A stretch of DNA of 64,000 bases from Kurthia massiliensis (GCF_000285555.1 NZ_HE610998.1:58184-122183); one strand, 5' to 3'; shown: positions 28,714 to 38,025, counted from the stretch's first letter. Made by a program: numbers and translations. Notes: generated from the sequence alone by a model not told the origin.

Positions 28714-29268
28714 ATGCGTTAATAGTCTTTCAATATGTGTTTTTACTTGTGGCCATTCATCATCGACGACGCTATACACGGCACTATCTCTTATCGCCCC
28801 GTCCGCACCAAATTTATGTTTTCGCAATATCCCTTCAAATGTCGCGCCGATTCGCTCAATGGCACGACGAGAGCGCGTATTTCGCGTATCTGCCATAATT
28901 TGTAGTCGCTTAAAATGCCGCACTTCAAACGCGTCGATCATCATTAAATATTTTACATTCGTATTAATCGGTGTACGCCAAGCTACCGGGTTCAGCCACG
29001 TATAGCCCATTTCTGCACTTCCGAAACTCGTTTCGATCGTATAAAAACGCGTCGCACCGACAAATTCATTATGAAGCTTTGAAAAAATTGCATACGCTTG
29101 TTGGTCTTGTGCATCGAGCGCAAATTGAATATACGCTTGCGCATCTTCTACTGAACGTATCCTCGGCTGCGTCATCTCCCAAATACGGTCATCATCTGCC
29201 GCCTTCGCCAATGCTTGTGCATGGTGTAGCGCAATTGGTTCTAATCGAACAACGTCATTTTCTAACAT
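28711..29268 (-). CDS. GNAT-family N-acetyltransferase (RimJ/RimL-like)
   Basis: A 185-aa acetyltransferase of the RimJ/RimL class. The N-terminus LENDVVRLEPIALHHAQAL, the central EMGYTWLNPVAWRTPINT and the RHFKRLQIMADTRNTRSRRAIERIGATFEG segment (cofactor-facing and the Asn-rich loop) are typical; KHKFGADGAIRDSAVYS ends the fold. The substrate could be a protein N-terminus, an amino acid or an antibiotic; the sequence does not tell. The ATG at 29268 has GGGGG upstream and removes 13 unconserved residues from the open frame. Confidence 0.85.
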   Translation of the reverse strand: MLENDVVRLEPIALHHAQALAKAADDDRIWEMTQPRIRSVEDAQAYIQFALDAQDQQAYAIFSKLHNEFVGATRFYTIETSFGSAEMGYTWLNPVAWRTPINTNVKYLMMIDAFEVRHFKRLQIMADTRNTRSRRAIERIGATFEGILRKHKFGADGAIRDSAVYSVVDDEWPQVKTHIERLLTH

Positions 29269-29310
29269 CCTAATCCCCCTTTTTAAACAGTATAGTGGAC
29301 AGCGCATTAA

Positions 29311-29344
29311 AAAAGAACCTTATCTATAGCGATAAGATTCTTTT
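29311..29344 (-). terminator. Terminator of the SH3b operon
   Basis: AAAAGAA-CTTATC / GATAAG-TTCTTTT stem with one mismatch and T-run on the minus strand, immediately behind the last SH3b gene. Confidence 0.8.
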
Positions 29345-29350
29345 CAATAG

Positions 29351-29857
29351 TTAATGATAGAAATATACATATTGAGACGTTGCGTAACCGATGACCCCTT
29401 TATAATAAATTTTGTACCATGTGCTATTATCGACGAAATCGATAATATAAACTTCTTTACCTGACATAACTTTACCGACGATACGATATTTCGTAGTTGG
29501 GCCTGAGCGTATATTTAAATTGATACCTTTCGGTGTTGTGACAAGCCCTTCGCCGATATAGACTGGAAGCTTTGCAACATACGCTTTAGAGACGTAACGC
29601 TTATAACCTTTATACGAAATTTGATACCATTTTGCGTTGTACGACTTTAAGACGCTCACTTTATCATTCGTATGAAACTGTCCGACTACACGATATTTCG
29701 TACTCGGCCCTGTGCGTATATTTAAATGATCCACTTGCGCGTAACGCGTCGTTGCTGCTTGTGCTTGTTCGACTTGTGACGGCTGCGTAGCATACGTAAG
29801 CCCAAATGCCGAGGCACTCATACTCACAGCGAGCAAGCCTTTCAACATTTTCTTCAT
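29351..29857 (-). CDS. Secreted protein with two SH3b domains
   Basis: A 168-aa exported protein made of a signal peptide (to about QAQAA, residue 35) and two bacterial SH3 (SH3_3) domains. The first opens HLNIRTGPSTKYRVVGQF and closes WYQISYKGYKRYVSKAYV; the second opens NLNIRSGPTTKYRIVGKV and closes WYKIYYKGVIGYATSQYV. No catalytic, LPXTG or membrane segment is present. SH3b domains commonly bind peptidoglycan peptides, so it should sit on the wall. Last of four tandem paralogues spaced 15-17 bases apart. It is most similar to the gene at 29873. Confidence 0.85.
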   Translation of the reverse strand: MKKMLKGLLAVSMSASAFGLTYATQPSQVEQAQAATTRYAQVDHLNIRTGPSTKYRVVGQFHTNDKVSVLKSYNAKWYQISYKGYKRYVSKAYVAKLPVYIGEGLVTTPKGINLNIRSGPTTKYRIVGKVMSGKEVYIIDFVDNSTWYKIYYKGVIGYATSQYVYFYH

Positions 29858-29872
29858 CTAATCCCTCCACAA

Positions 29873-30376
29873 TCATTCATAATGTGTTTCTAAATACGCG
29901 GTACTTGCGTAACCAAATTTTCCGTTATGATACACTTTAAACCAATTCAAGCTATAGAAGTCTGTTACTTTCACGTACGTGCCAGAAGCTGCCTTTGTCA
30001 CAATTTTATAGTTTGTCCCAGGCCCTGAGCGGATATTTAAGTTTACGCCTTTTGGAGTTGCGACATAACTACGTGTAATGTAATAAACAGATTTTGACAC
30101 GTACATTTTTGCTACGTAACGCTTATAGCCTTTATACGAGATTTGGTACCATTGTGCATTGTACGATTTTAACACGTTGATTTTATCGTTTTGATCAAAT
30201 TGCCCGACTACGCGGTATTTCGTACTCGGTCCTGTGCGAATGTTTAAATTATTTGCATGTGAATACATCGTCGTTGCAGCTTGCGCTTGTTCCACTTGTG
30301 CTGGTTGTGCGGCATATGTGAGGCCAAATGCTGAGGCACTCATCCCTACCGCAAGCAATCCTTTCAGCCATTTCAT
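29873..30376 (-). CDS. Secreted protein with two SH3b domains
   Basis: A 167-aa close paralogue of the neighbouring downstream gene. The signal peptide MKWLKGLLAVGMSASAFGLT is almost the same, and the first SH3b domain (NLNIRTGPSTKYRVVGQF) is nearly identical; the second diverges more (RSGPGTNYKIVTKAASG, WFKVYHNGKFGYASTAYLE). The start at 30376 uses AGAGGTGG, seven bases upstream; a GTG nine bases earlier lies on it. No catalytic domain. Near identity of the signal and first domain suggests a recent duplication. Confidence 0.85.
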   Translation of the reverse strand: MKWLKGLLAVGMSASAFGLTYAAQPAQVEQAQAATTMYSHANNLNIRTGPSTKYRVVGQFDQNDKINVLKSYNAQWYQISYKGYKRYVAKMYVSKSVYYITRSYVATPKGVNLNIRSGPGTNYKIVTKAASGTYVKVTDFYSLNWFKVYHNGKFGYASTAYLETHYE

Positions 30377-30392
30377 AGATTCCACCTCTTAC

Positions 30393-31103
30393 TTATTTTT
30401 TGACGATATAAGCGGCTGACACGTATCCAATTTGTCCACGGTGATACACTTCATACCATTTGGCAGTCGTTTTTTGCAATACTTGTACGGTATCTTGCGG
30501 GTAAAGTGCACCGAATCGTTCATATTGTACACCCGGCCCTGTCCGTACATTTAACGTATCATTTGAAGCGACCTTTACGACATAAAGCGGTGGTGTTTTC
30601 GTATAAGCTTTATGCACATAGCCAAATGACCCTTTATACCATACTTGTATCCAATTGCCCGCGTTTTCCGTACTTGTGATATACAATGGTGCGTTATTTT
30701 TCAACGTTCCTAGTTTGCCGTAACTAATCCCAGGTCCTTTGCGCACATTTAACGTATCATAAGACGGCACCTTCACGAGTAACGCTTGCACAAAGTACGG
30801 CGTTTTACTCACATAGATTTTTTCAACATATGCTTTTCCCGTTTCATATTTCACTTCGTAAAATTGACTGTTATAGCTCCTAATGACAAGTACCGAATTG
30901 TTTAGCGTATAATCACCGAGTACGTCACCAGCGAGCGATGGTTTTTTGTAAATTTTCAACCCGTCATACTGGGCATATTGAATTTGAATTTGTTGTGCCG
31001 CCTCTGCCCCGATTTGTGGCTGTGCAACAGCTGTCATAGTTACCGCGGAAAACGTTAACCCAATTGCCATCATCCATTTGTTCAAAATGAATCTGGCCAT
31101 CAT
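30393..31103 (-). CDS. Secreted protein with three SH3b domains
   Basis: A 236-aa exported protein: signal peptide ending near GAEA (residue 34), then three SH3b domains. The first (GLKIYKKPSLAGDVLGDY) has lost the usual N-x-R-x-G-P core. The second (TLNVRKGPGISYGKLGTL) and third (TLNVRTGPGVQYERFGAL) keep it, each closing with W-x-x-V-x-x-x-G-x-x-G-Y-V. GGAGGAGCA precedes a tandem ATG start. Placed second in the operon. No catalytic part, so it is likely a wall-binding or decoy protein; the role is not known. Confidence 0.83.
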   Translation of the reverse strand: MMARFILNKWMMAIGLTFSAVTMTAVAQPQIGAEAAQQIQIQYAQYDGLKIYKKPSLAGDVLGDYTLNNSVLVIRSYNSQFYEVKYETGKAYVEKIYVSKTPYFVQALLVKVPSYDTLNVRKGPGISYGKLGTLKNNAPLYITSTENAGNWIQVWYKGSFGYVHKAYTKTPPLYVVKVASNDTLNVRTGPGVQYERFGALYPQDTVQVLQKTTAKWYEVYHRGQIGYVSAAYIVKK

Positions 31104-31120
31104 TGCTCCTCCTCACTTAT

Positions 31121-31828
31121 TTAATAAGGATACCGTTCTAAATATTTCGCATTTACGAATCCTACTTTGCCGTTATCATAAGCAATGGCTGTCCAGCGCG
31201 CATTGTTTTGATGAACGACATATACCATCGTCCCGCGTTCTAACTTTCGAATAATTTTATATTTCGAGCTAGGACCTGCACGTAAGTTGAGTTTCATCCC
31301 TTCTGTTCGCACAATAGATGCATCTAGCGGTGTTAAATATGCTGCTGACACATATCCTAACGTCGAACCACCTTTCCAGACCCGATACCAGTTTGACGTT
31401 GTTTTGTTCAGCATTGGCACGATTGCCCCGTCTTTATACTGCCATAAGACGCGGTATTTCGTGCCTGGACCACCACGCGCGTTTAACGCATAACCATTTG
31501 CTTTCACCCGATAATAAGCTTGAACGTTCGGTTTTAAATTGACCCAACTTGCTGATACGTAAGCTTTATTTGATTTGTAATACACTTCGTACCAAGCACT
31601 ATTATATTTCCGCACGATCGTTAACGGATCGTTAAATGTGAGCTGGCCGAGCACACGATAAGTTGTTCCTGGGCCACTCCGTACATTGACACCGCTCGTC
31701 ATTGAAAATACCGTTGTTGCAGCTTGGGCTGTTTTCGTTTGCGCATGTGGTGCCACGATGCTCATTCCAAAGGCTGACGTTGTCAAACTTGCGATAAGCG
31801 TCCACTTCACAAGTGATGACTTCATCAT
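31121..31828 (-). CDS. Secreted protein with three SH3b domains (first gene of operon)
   Basis: A 235-aa exported protein opening the four-gene cluster. Signal peptide to about TAQAA (residue 36), then SH3b domains starting GVNVRSGPGTTYRVLGQL, ALNARGGPGTKYRVLWQY and KLNLRAGPSSKYKIIRKL, each ending with a tryptophan-containing strand and GYVSAAY or GFVNAKY. As in its neighbours, there is no enzyme domain or anchor motif. AAAGGATGTG lies before the ATG. The ~200 bp upstream is AT-rich and should hold the operon promoter, but I cannot place it with confidence. Confidence 0.83.
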   Translation of the reverse strand: MMKSSLVKWTLIASLTTSAFGMSIVAPHAQTKTAQAATTVFSMTSGVNVRSGPGTTYRVLGQLTFNDPLTIVRKYNSAWYEVYYKSNKAYVSASWVNLKPNVQAYYRVKANGYALNARGGPGTKYRVLWQYKDGAIVPMLNKTTSNWYRVWKGGSTLGYVSAAYLTPLDASIVRTEGMKLNLRAGPSSKYKIIRKLERGTMVYVVHQNNARWTAIAYDNGKVGFVNAKYLERYPY

Positions 31829-32029
31829 TCACACATCCTTTTTTTATTTTGCACATCCTCTCTAAAGCTAACATCACCCTATTATGTCTTTCCAATATGA
31901 CATCTTTTTTCAGAAAAATCAATAAATTTTTGATATAATTTGTACAAAGGCATAAAATTTATCATAAAAAATAACGTAAAAAGGACTTAATACACAATCC
32001 CATTCTCTTCTTACTTAGGACCAAAAAAA

Positions 32030-32053
32030 AGACTAGCACTAGGCTAGTCTCTT
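32030..32053 (-). terminator. Terminator after GH25 gene
   Basis: AGACTAGC / GCTAGTCT stem followed by eight T residues on the minus strand, five bases behind the muramidase stop. Confidence 0.85.
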
Positions 32054-32058
32054 CGTCA

Positions 32059-33552
32059 TTATTCAAAACGCTTTTTATACGCAGTAATATACTGGCCTTC
32101 ACCAATTTTTAAACGTGGTATACCTTTGTCTGTGTAGCGAACACCTTCTATTTGTAACGTTTCGCCAACACGAACGATATACATTTTTTGCTCTTCTTTA
32201 AAAGCAACAGATGAAAAGACGTTTAAATCTTGTGCCACCGTTACCGTCTTCGGATTGATGTAATAATAATCTTTAATATCGAGTGGTACGGCACGCGTAA
32301 TGTCTTTACGTGCTGATAAGTAATTTCCACTCGTCGTTTTCAAACGTGGTGTCCCACTCGCTGTATACACGATACTTTTAATTTTGAACGTCGTATTTTT
32401 TTCATACGTACGTAATTCATGTTTTCGCGTAAAGTTTTTCGAATCGTAAATGATTTGGTAGCGTCGTAATAACGCGCGCTCTGGGACGTCGGTGATATAG
32501 TTATCAATATCACTACGCACTTTTAATACGTTTGCTTTATTAGCCGTAATATAATGACCGTTTGCTAATTTCAGACGTGTAACACCGTTTGCTAACGTCG
32601 CAACGCTTGCTACCTCAACAATTTTCCCTTTTTTCAAGTTACGCACTTTTTCATCGAATGCTTTATCGCGATATTCGCCTACTTGTTTTTTCAACACGAC
32701 TTTTTTCGGGTTAGACGTATAATACGTCGTGCTCACATTAGACGTTTTTGTTACTTCTTTTTTAACTTCTGAATTGTAAGCAAGTGGTGACGTCTTTAAG
32801 AAGTCGCTTACTTTTTTGCCACTCGCTAATTTATTCGCATCAACCGTACCAGCGATACCGTTAATTTTAGCGCGATCGGTATATTGCCATAAATCATATT
32901 TATAAGCAGGCGCTGCTGAACCGTAACGTGGAATCCACATGAAATCTGCTTTTTTCGTGTCTAAGTTCAATTTCGTATATAAATGATGAGCAACGTATAA
33001 GCCGATTTTTTTATTCGTATGTTTGCGTAGTTCATCGACATACGCATTGACGATCGTACGCATACTTTCGCCAGACTTGCTCGTCATTTCCTCAACGTCA
33101 ATGACGTAAAATTTTGCATCACTGCTCGCACGATTGTATAAATTACGTGCTTCTACACGTGCGTTTGCACTTGATGATGCTAACATATATGAATATACAC
33201 CATATGGGATGCCGTTTGCTTTGGCGCCTTTTTCATATGTTTTGTGCATATAATCTTCTACTGAACTTCCGTACTGAACACGAATAACTGCTAAATCTGT
33301 TGATTTTGCAACTTTCGCCCAGTCAATATTCCCTTGCCATTTAGATACATCAATAATCATGCCTGTTGTGGCTTTCGTTTGGACACCTTTTGTATAGTCT
33401 GACACATATGGTGTGCCTTCCCATTCAATTGTACCATCAGGTTTCGCCGAAGTTTTGTCCACTGCATTTGCCGTTTGACTTACAACGACAGAAGCAATGA
33501 GACAAATGATGAAACTGAAAGCGACAACAACAAATTGTTTCGTACTTTTCAA
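32059..33552 (-). CDS. Secreted GH25 muramidase with three C-terminal DUF5776-like repeats
   Basis: A 497-aa exported lysozyme-type enzyme. After a signal peptide (to about TANA, residue 30) and the linker PDGTIEWEGTPYVSD, residues ~64-250 form a GH25 barrel: IIDVSKWQGNIDW (Asp68), FYVIDVEEMT (Asp152, Glu154), LYVAHHLY and YDLWQYTD. Three ~75-aa repeats follow, each opening with YYxxNP or YITDVPE and closing with G-x-x-RLK-x-x-x-G-x-YI(T/S)A. They look like DUF5776, which I take as wall targeting. GH25 enzymes hydrolyse the MurNAc-GlcNAc bond. A longer paralogue lies at 48922. No anchor motif. Confidence 0.9.
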   Translation of the reverse strand: MKSTKQFVVVAFSFIICLIASVVVSQTANAVDKTSAKPDGTIEWEGTPYVSDYTKGVQTKATTGMIIDVSKWQGNIDWAKVAKSTDLAVIRVQYGSSVEDYMHKTYEKGAKANGIPYGVYSYMLASSSANARVEARNLYNRASSDAKFYVIDVEEMTSKSGESMRTIVNAYVDELRKHTNKKIGLYVAHHLYTKLNLDTKKADFMWIPRYGSAAPAYKYDLWQYTDRAKINGIAGTVDANKLASGKKVSDFLKTSPLAYNSEVKKEVTKTSNVSTTYYTSNPKKVVLKKQVGEYRDKAFDEKVRNLKKGKIVEVASVATLANGVTRLKLANGHYITANKANVLKVRSDIDNYITDVPERALLRRYQIIYDSKNFTRKHELRTYEKNTTFKIKSIVYTASGTPRLKTTSGNYLSARKDITRAVPLDIKDYYYINPKTVTVAQDLNVFSSVAFKEEQKMYIVRVGETLQIEGVRYTDKGIPRLKIGEGQYITAYKKRFE

Positions 33553-33693
33553 CTTTTGCTGTGTCTCCCTTCTATCTTAGTCATTTCAAAAACGACCATA
33601 TCCATCATACCAACTTTATGCTAGTTCGTTCGGACCTTTTTAACAATTATTTATTAAATTTATATTACATTGCATCATTTCTATTACAAAAAA

Positions 33694-33719
33694 AGAAGTG
33701 AGGCTAGGCCTTCACTTCT
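33694..33719 (-). terminator. Terminator overlapping the end of pcp
   Basis: AGAAGTGA-GGC / GCC-TCACTTCT stem plus a run of T on the minus strand, including the last codons of pcp. Confidence 0.78.
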
Positions 33720-34312
33720 ACAATCGTTTCAAGTGCAATGCGGATGGCATCGTTCAAATCTCGCTGATGCCACCCTGGCACTTTACCATGTGCAATTGAT
33801 AGTTCAAAATTCGCCGGGATATGAATAAATCCTGCAGCAATATCATGCTCGACGGCATATCGTAAACCTTCATACATCACTGTATTGCAGACGTACGTTC
33901 CAGCTGTATCCGAGATGCGTGCTGGATAACCCGCTTCATTTAATGCAGCCGTTATTTGTTGAATCGGCAGGCGTGACATATAACTTTCTGCACCACCTGC
34001 GATAACGGGTTCATCTTGTGGCGTGTGTCCTGTATTGTCTGGTTTCGTACTGCTCGCGACATTAATCGCAATACGTTCCGGCGTTACTTGATAACGTCCG
34101 ACAGCCACGCCGAGCGATACGATCAAATCTGGTTGTACAGCTTCGATAATTGTCGAAAGTGCTACGCGTGCATCGTGAAACGCAACCGGCAATATATGAC
34201 CAATTACTTCATATTCCCCAATATGTTGCCTGTCTAATGCAGCAACGACTGGCATCGTCGGATTTTCTTGTAAATTTAAAAACGGTTCAAAGCCTGTTAA
34301 TAACAATTTCAT
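33704..34312 (-). CDS. pcp: Pyrrolidone-carboxylate peptidase
   Basis: A 202-aa cytosolic C15 cysteine peptidase that removes N-terminal pyroglutamate from peptides. TGFEPF near the start, Glu79 in PERIAIN, Cys142 in TYVCNTVMYEGL and His164 in FIHIPAN form the expected catalytic triad with canonical spacing. The ATG at 34312 follows AAAGGGAGATGGACAT; upstream in-frame codons are not conserved. It is monocistronic between two terminators. Confidence 0.95.
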   Translation of the reverse strand: MKLLLTGFEPFLNLQENPTMPVVAALDRQHIGEYEVIGHILPVAFHDARVALSTIIEAVQPDLIVSLGVAVGRYQVTPERIAINVASSTKPDNTGHTPQDEPVIAGGAESYMSRLPIQQITAALNEAGYPARISDTAGTYVCNTVMYEGLRYAVEHDIAAGFIHIPANFELSIAHGKVPGWHQRDLNDAIRIALETIVEVKA

Positions 34313-34345
34313 ATGTCCATCTCCCTTTGTGTCATTATACAAAAA

Positions 34346-34373
34346 AGACAGCACTACTTCATGTAGTGCTGCC
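34346..34373 (-). terminator. Terminator after the ABC exporter pair
   Basis: GGCAGCACTAC / GTAGTGCTGTC stem followed by six T residues on the minus strand. Confidence 0.88.
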
Positions 34374-34378
34374 TACGA

Positions 34379-36166
34379 TTAACGTGCTAATTTCGTCTGC
34401 ATCGTATAGTAGAAGCTATTCGTTTGCATCAATTCATGATGGGTCCCATGCTCTTTCACTTCCCCTTGTTGCAGTACGAAAATTTGGTCTGCTTGTTCAA
34501 TCGTTTTTAAACGGTGCGCAATGACAAAGCTCGTGCGACCGTTCATTAAATTTTGCAACCCTTTTTGAATATGCACTTCGGTACGTGTATCGACGTTTGA
34601 AGTTGCTTCATCTAAAATTAAAATATCAGGATCTTCTAAAATCGCACGCGCAATCGCCAGCAATTGTCGTTGCCCTTGACTTAAGTTTGTCCCACCTGAC
34701 GTAATTTGTGTATCATATTGCGCCGGCAAATGACGAATAAATTGATGCGCATACGCAATTTCTGCTGCACGCTCGACTTCCTCATCCGTCGCATCTAAAC
34801 GACCGAATCGGATATTATCCCGAATCGTACCACTAAATAAATACGTATCTTGCAATACGACGCCGATATGGTCACGTAAATTAGACAGTTCATAGTCTTG
34901 AATATTTGTGCCATCAATCGTAATCGTCCCTGCTTTTGGATCATAGAAGCGCGACAATAAATTAATAATCGTCGTTTTTCCTGAACCGGTCGGACCGACG
35001 AATGCAATCATATCGCCAGACTTCGCCGTAAATGAAATGTCTTTTAAAATCGGTCTATTCGCTTCGTATTCAAAATGAACATGATCGAACGTCACATCAC
35101 CATGCAGTTTTTCGACACGTTTTTTCGACGGATCTTCTAATTGCTCTTCGTCTTCATCAATGACCTCAAATACGCGCTCCGCACCAGCGATCGCTGATTG
35201 GAACGTATTCAGTAAGTTCGATAACTGATTGATTGGTTGGAAAAATTGGCGTGTGTACGTCACGAATGCTGCGATGACACCGACCGTCGTATAGCCTTTT
35301 ACAGCGAGAATCGCACCGACACCGATCACAAGGCCAAGGCCGACGTTATTCATCGCATTGTTAATCGGTCCCATAAAGCCTGAAACCGTTTCAGCGCGCA
35401 CGGCCGCATGACGCAGCTGTTCATTTTTTTCTTTAAATGCCGCAATGTGCTCGTACTCTTTGCCAAATAATGTCACGACTTCTGACGCACTTAGTGACTC
35501 TTCAATATAACCGTTGACGCCGCCAAGCGCTTTTTGACGCGCACGATAGTTGACGCTTGAACGTTTAATTATTTGTTTTGATAAAAAGACGATTAACGGA
35601 ATGACCGTTAACACGACAAGTGCTAAACGCCAATCAAGCCAAAAAATCGCCACCGTCGTTCCAACAATCGTTAAAACAGCCGTTAAAATTTGCGTCACAC
35701 TTTGCGTTAATGCCATATTAAGTGTATCCACGTCATTCGTCACGCGGCTCATTAAATCCCCTTGCTGACGACCGTCAAAGAAACGAAGCGGCAACACTTG
35801 AATTTTTTTAAAGAGCTTGCGACGCAGACGTTTAATCGTTTTTTGCGCCACATGAATCATGACGACAGTTTGAATGTACGTCACGATAAAGAGTGCGATA
35901 TACGTAGCACCGAGGACGAGCGACATTTTCACCGTACCTTCAATGTCGAGCTTCATAATGTAATGGTCAATGATATAGCCGATTAACCATGGCCCTGCAA
36001 TTTTTAGCATCGTCGCGACGAATACAGTAATCGACGCAATCATAATCCCGATACGTTGCTTTTGCATATATTGCCATAGACGTTTCACTGTCGAGCGTTG
36101 GTTTTTCGGCTTTTCAAAATTCATATTCCCAATACGCGGGCCTCGTTCAAGTCCAGTTCTACTCAT
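34379..36166 (-). CDS. Heterodimeric ABC exporter, catalytically competent half
   Basis: A 595-aa ABC exporter half: six-helix membrane domain (about residues 45-320) and C-terminal ATPase. Walker A is GPTGSGKTT, Walker B ILILDEATSNVD with catalytic Glu520, and the H-loop IAHRLKTI with His551 is intact. Its signature is the altered LSQGQRQ (495-501) rather than LSGGQ. This is the mirror image of the partner encoded just upstream, as in heterodimeric multidrug exporters such as BmrCD or LmrCD. The ATG at 36166 follows AAGGAGG and overlaps the partner's stop by eight bases (ATGAGTAG). Substrate unknown. Confidence 0.9.
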   Translation of the reverse strand: MSRTGLERGPRIGNMNFEKPKNQRSTVKRLWQYMQKQRIGIMIASITVFVATMLKIAGPWLIGYIIDHYIMKLDIEGTVKMSLVLGATYIALFIVTYIQTVVMIHVAQKTIKRLRRKLFKKIQVLPLRFFDGRQQGDLMSRVTNDVDTLNMALTQSVTQILTAVLTIVGTTVAIFWLDWRLALVVLTVIPLIVFLSKQIIKRSSVNYRARQKALGGVNGYIEESLSASEVVTLFGKEYEHIAAFKEKNEQLRHAAVRAETVSGFMGPINNAMNNVGLGLVIGVGAILAVKGYTTVGVIAAFVTYTRQFFQPINQLSNLLNTFQSAIAGAERVFEVIDEDEEQLEDPSKKRVEKLHGDVTFDHVHFEYEANRPILKDISFTAKSGDMIAFVGPTGSGKTTIINLLSRFYDPKAGTITIDGTNIQDYELSNLRDHIGVVLQDTYLFSGTIRDNIRFGRLDATDEEVERAAEIAYAHQFIRHLPAQYDTQITSGGTNLSQGQRQLLAIARAILEDPDILILDEATSNVDTRTEVHIQKGLQNLMNGRTSFVIAHRLKTIEQADQIFVLQQGEVKEHGTHHELMQTNSFYYTMQTKLAR

Positions 36167-37889
36167 GAATGACGCCTCCTTGCTGTTGTTGCGTCGCCGC
36201 AATTTCTTGATATACTTCATTGTTTGCCAGCAACTCTGCGTGCGTTCCGTAACCGACCATATGCCCGTCTTCTAACACTAAAATATGATCTGCATGTTGA
36301 ATAGAGGCAATTTTAGAGGCGATAATAACTTTTGTCGCTTCGGCAAAATCACGCGCAATACTCATTTGAATTTGACGCTCAGATACCGCATCTACCGCAG
36401 ACGTCGTATCGTCTAAAATTAAAATCGACGGCTGACGAATAAACGCACGTGCCATCGCTAAACGTTGACGCTGACCGCCGGATAAATTGCGTCCGCCTTG
36501 GTCAATATGATGGTCTAATTGATCGTCAAAACGTTCGACAAATTCAAGCGCCGCAGATGAAGCAAGCGCCTCATTCATTTGTGTAGACGATGCGTCCGCG
36601 CGCCCAAACTGCAATTGCTCCGCGACTGTCCCTGAAAATAAAATCGCTTGTTGCGGTGCGAAACCAATCGCCTCACGCAGCGTTTGTAAATCGTATTGTG
36701 CGACAGGTTTACCATCGATTAAAACGCGTCCTTTTTGGGCATCATATAGACGTGGAATGAGCCGTGCTAACGATGACTTCCCACTCCCTGTCATACCGAT
36801 GACACCGAGCGTTTCACCTGCTTTTATGTGGAATGAAATATCTTTTAACACGTATTCATGTTTGTTGTAATAATAAAATGATACGTCCTCAAACGTAATA
36901 TCGCCACGAATCGGTGTTGTAACCGCTTCTGTAGGTGTTTGAATCGTTGTCGTCGTATTTAACACGCGTTTCACACGCTTCGCACTCGGTACAGCACGCG
37001 CGATTTGAATTAAGACGTTACTTGCCGACATAATACCGTTCATAATAATGGTTAAGTAATTAATAAATGCTAAAATAACACCGACTTCAAGTGCGCCTTG
37101 CTCCACTTTAATCACGCCGAGCCAAAGGGCTGCCATCATACCGATATTAATAACGAACATGCTCAGCGGTGATAACGTACCGACAACTTTTTCGGCACGA
37201 ATCGAGCGATCAGCCAATTTGTCATTAATCGCTGTAAAATGTTCAATTTGATGTTTACTACGATTGAATGCTTTAACGACACGTACACCCGCTAAATTTT
37301 CTTGCATAAACGTATTTACGCGGTCCATTTGTTTTTGGACACGTCCGAACACTTTGCCTGACAACGTCGTAAATAAAATAATAAGTACCATTAAAATCGG
37401 TACGATAATAAGTAATAATGAAAATAATTCACGTGCTGTAAAGAACACGATAATGACGGCCCCAACAAACAGTAATGGCCCACGAACGAATACTTTTAAC
37501 GTCATCATAACGGCACGTTGCAACGTTTCTACGTCGCCAGTTACGTTCGTAATGAGCGTACCGACACCGATATCGTGTTTATTTTTCGATGAAAAAAACA
37601 TCGTCGCTGTAAAGACAGCTTCACGTAAATCTGTCGCAAAGTTGACGGCAGCGCGTGATGCAAAAATCGAACAGCCGACGCCGCCAATCAGCCCACCGAT
37701 TGCAGCTAAAATCATAAAAACAAACATTTTAATAACGTACGCGGTATTGCCTTCTGCGATACCGTTATCAATAATATGCTGCATAATTGTCGGTTGAATT
37801 AAATCCATCGTTACTTCAAACACCATAAATACTGGCGCAAGAATCGCGACAGCTTTATACGGTGCTAAATAACGAAATATAAATCCCAT
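36159..37889 (-). CDS. Heterodimeric ABC exporter, degenerate-site half
   Basis: A 576-aa partner half-exporter with six membrane helices and an ATPase domain. Walker A GMTGSGKSS (Lys371) and signature LSGGQRQRLAMARA are canonical, but Walker B reads ILILDDTTSAVD with Asp494 where the catalytic Glu should be. The H-loop is IASKIASI, with Ser525 in place of histidine. So this half supplies a good signature to the consensus site but cannot hydrolyse at its own site. Translationally coupled to the competent half. Likely a multidrug, lipid or peptide exporter. Confidence 0.9.
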   Translation of the reverse strand: MGFIFRYLAPYKAVAILAPVFMVFEVTMDLIQPTIMQHIIDNGIAEGNTAYVIKMFVFMILAAIGGLIGGVGCSIFASRAAVNFATDLREAVFTATMFFSSKNKHDIGVGTLITNVTGDVETLQRAVMMTLKVFVRGPLLFVGAVIIVFFTARELFSLLLIIVPILMVLIILFTTLSGKVFGRVQKQMDRVNTFMQENLAGVRVVKAFNRSKHQIEHFTAINDKLADRSIRAEKVVGTLSPLSMFVINIGMMAALWLGVIKVEQGALEVGVILAFINYLTIIMNGIMSASNVLIQIARAVPSAKRVKRVLNTTTTIQTPTEAVTTPIRGDITFEDVSFYYYNKHEYVLKDISFHIKAGETLGVIGMTGSGKSSLARLIPRLYDAQKGRVLIDGKPVAQYDLQTLREAIGFAPQQAILFSGTVAEQLQFGRADASSTQMNEALASSAALEFVERFDDQLDHHIDQGGRNLSGGQRQRLAMARAFIRQPSILILDDTTSAVDAVSERQIQMSIARDFAEATKVIIASKIASIQHADHILVLEDGHMVGYGTHAELLANNEVYQEIAATQQQQGGVIHE

Positions 37890-37996
37890 AACATCCTTCC
37901 TTTCTACTTTTTACTATACTATACAAATTCCATTTTTCGTAAGACCGCCTTGAGAATCATTTCCAACTAATTATGAAGCCATACGCTCACACATAA

Positions 37997-38023
37997 AAAA
38001 GCTACGCCGAAGCGCAGCTTTTT
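37997..38023 (-). terminator. Terminator after the esterase gene
   Basis: AAAAAGCT-CGC / GCG-AGCTTTTT stem with CGAA loop behind the esterase stop. Confidence 0.8.
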
Positions 38024-38025
38024 CG

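Noticed and set aside
29351..31828. SH3b genes as fragments of one broken wall hydrolase
   Set aside because: Each has its own ribosome site, start and signal peptide, and each ends cleanly; they are complete small proteins.
37264..37797. 177-codon plus-strand open frame inside the ABC exporter gene
   Set aside because: It lies fully within a confident minus-strand gene and the product is low-complexity with no motif.
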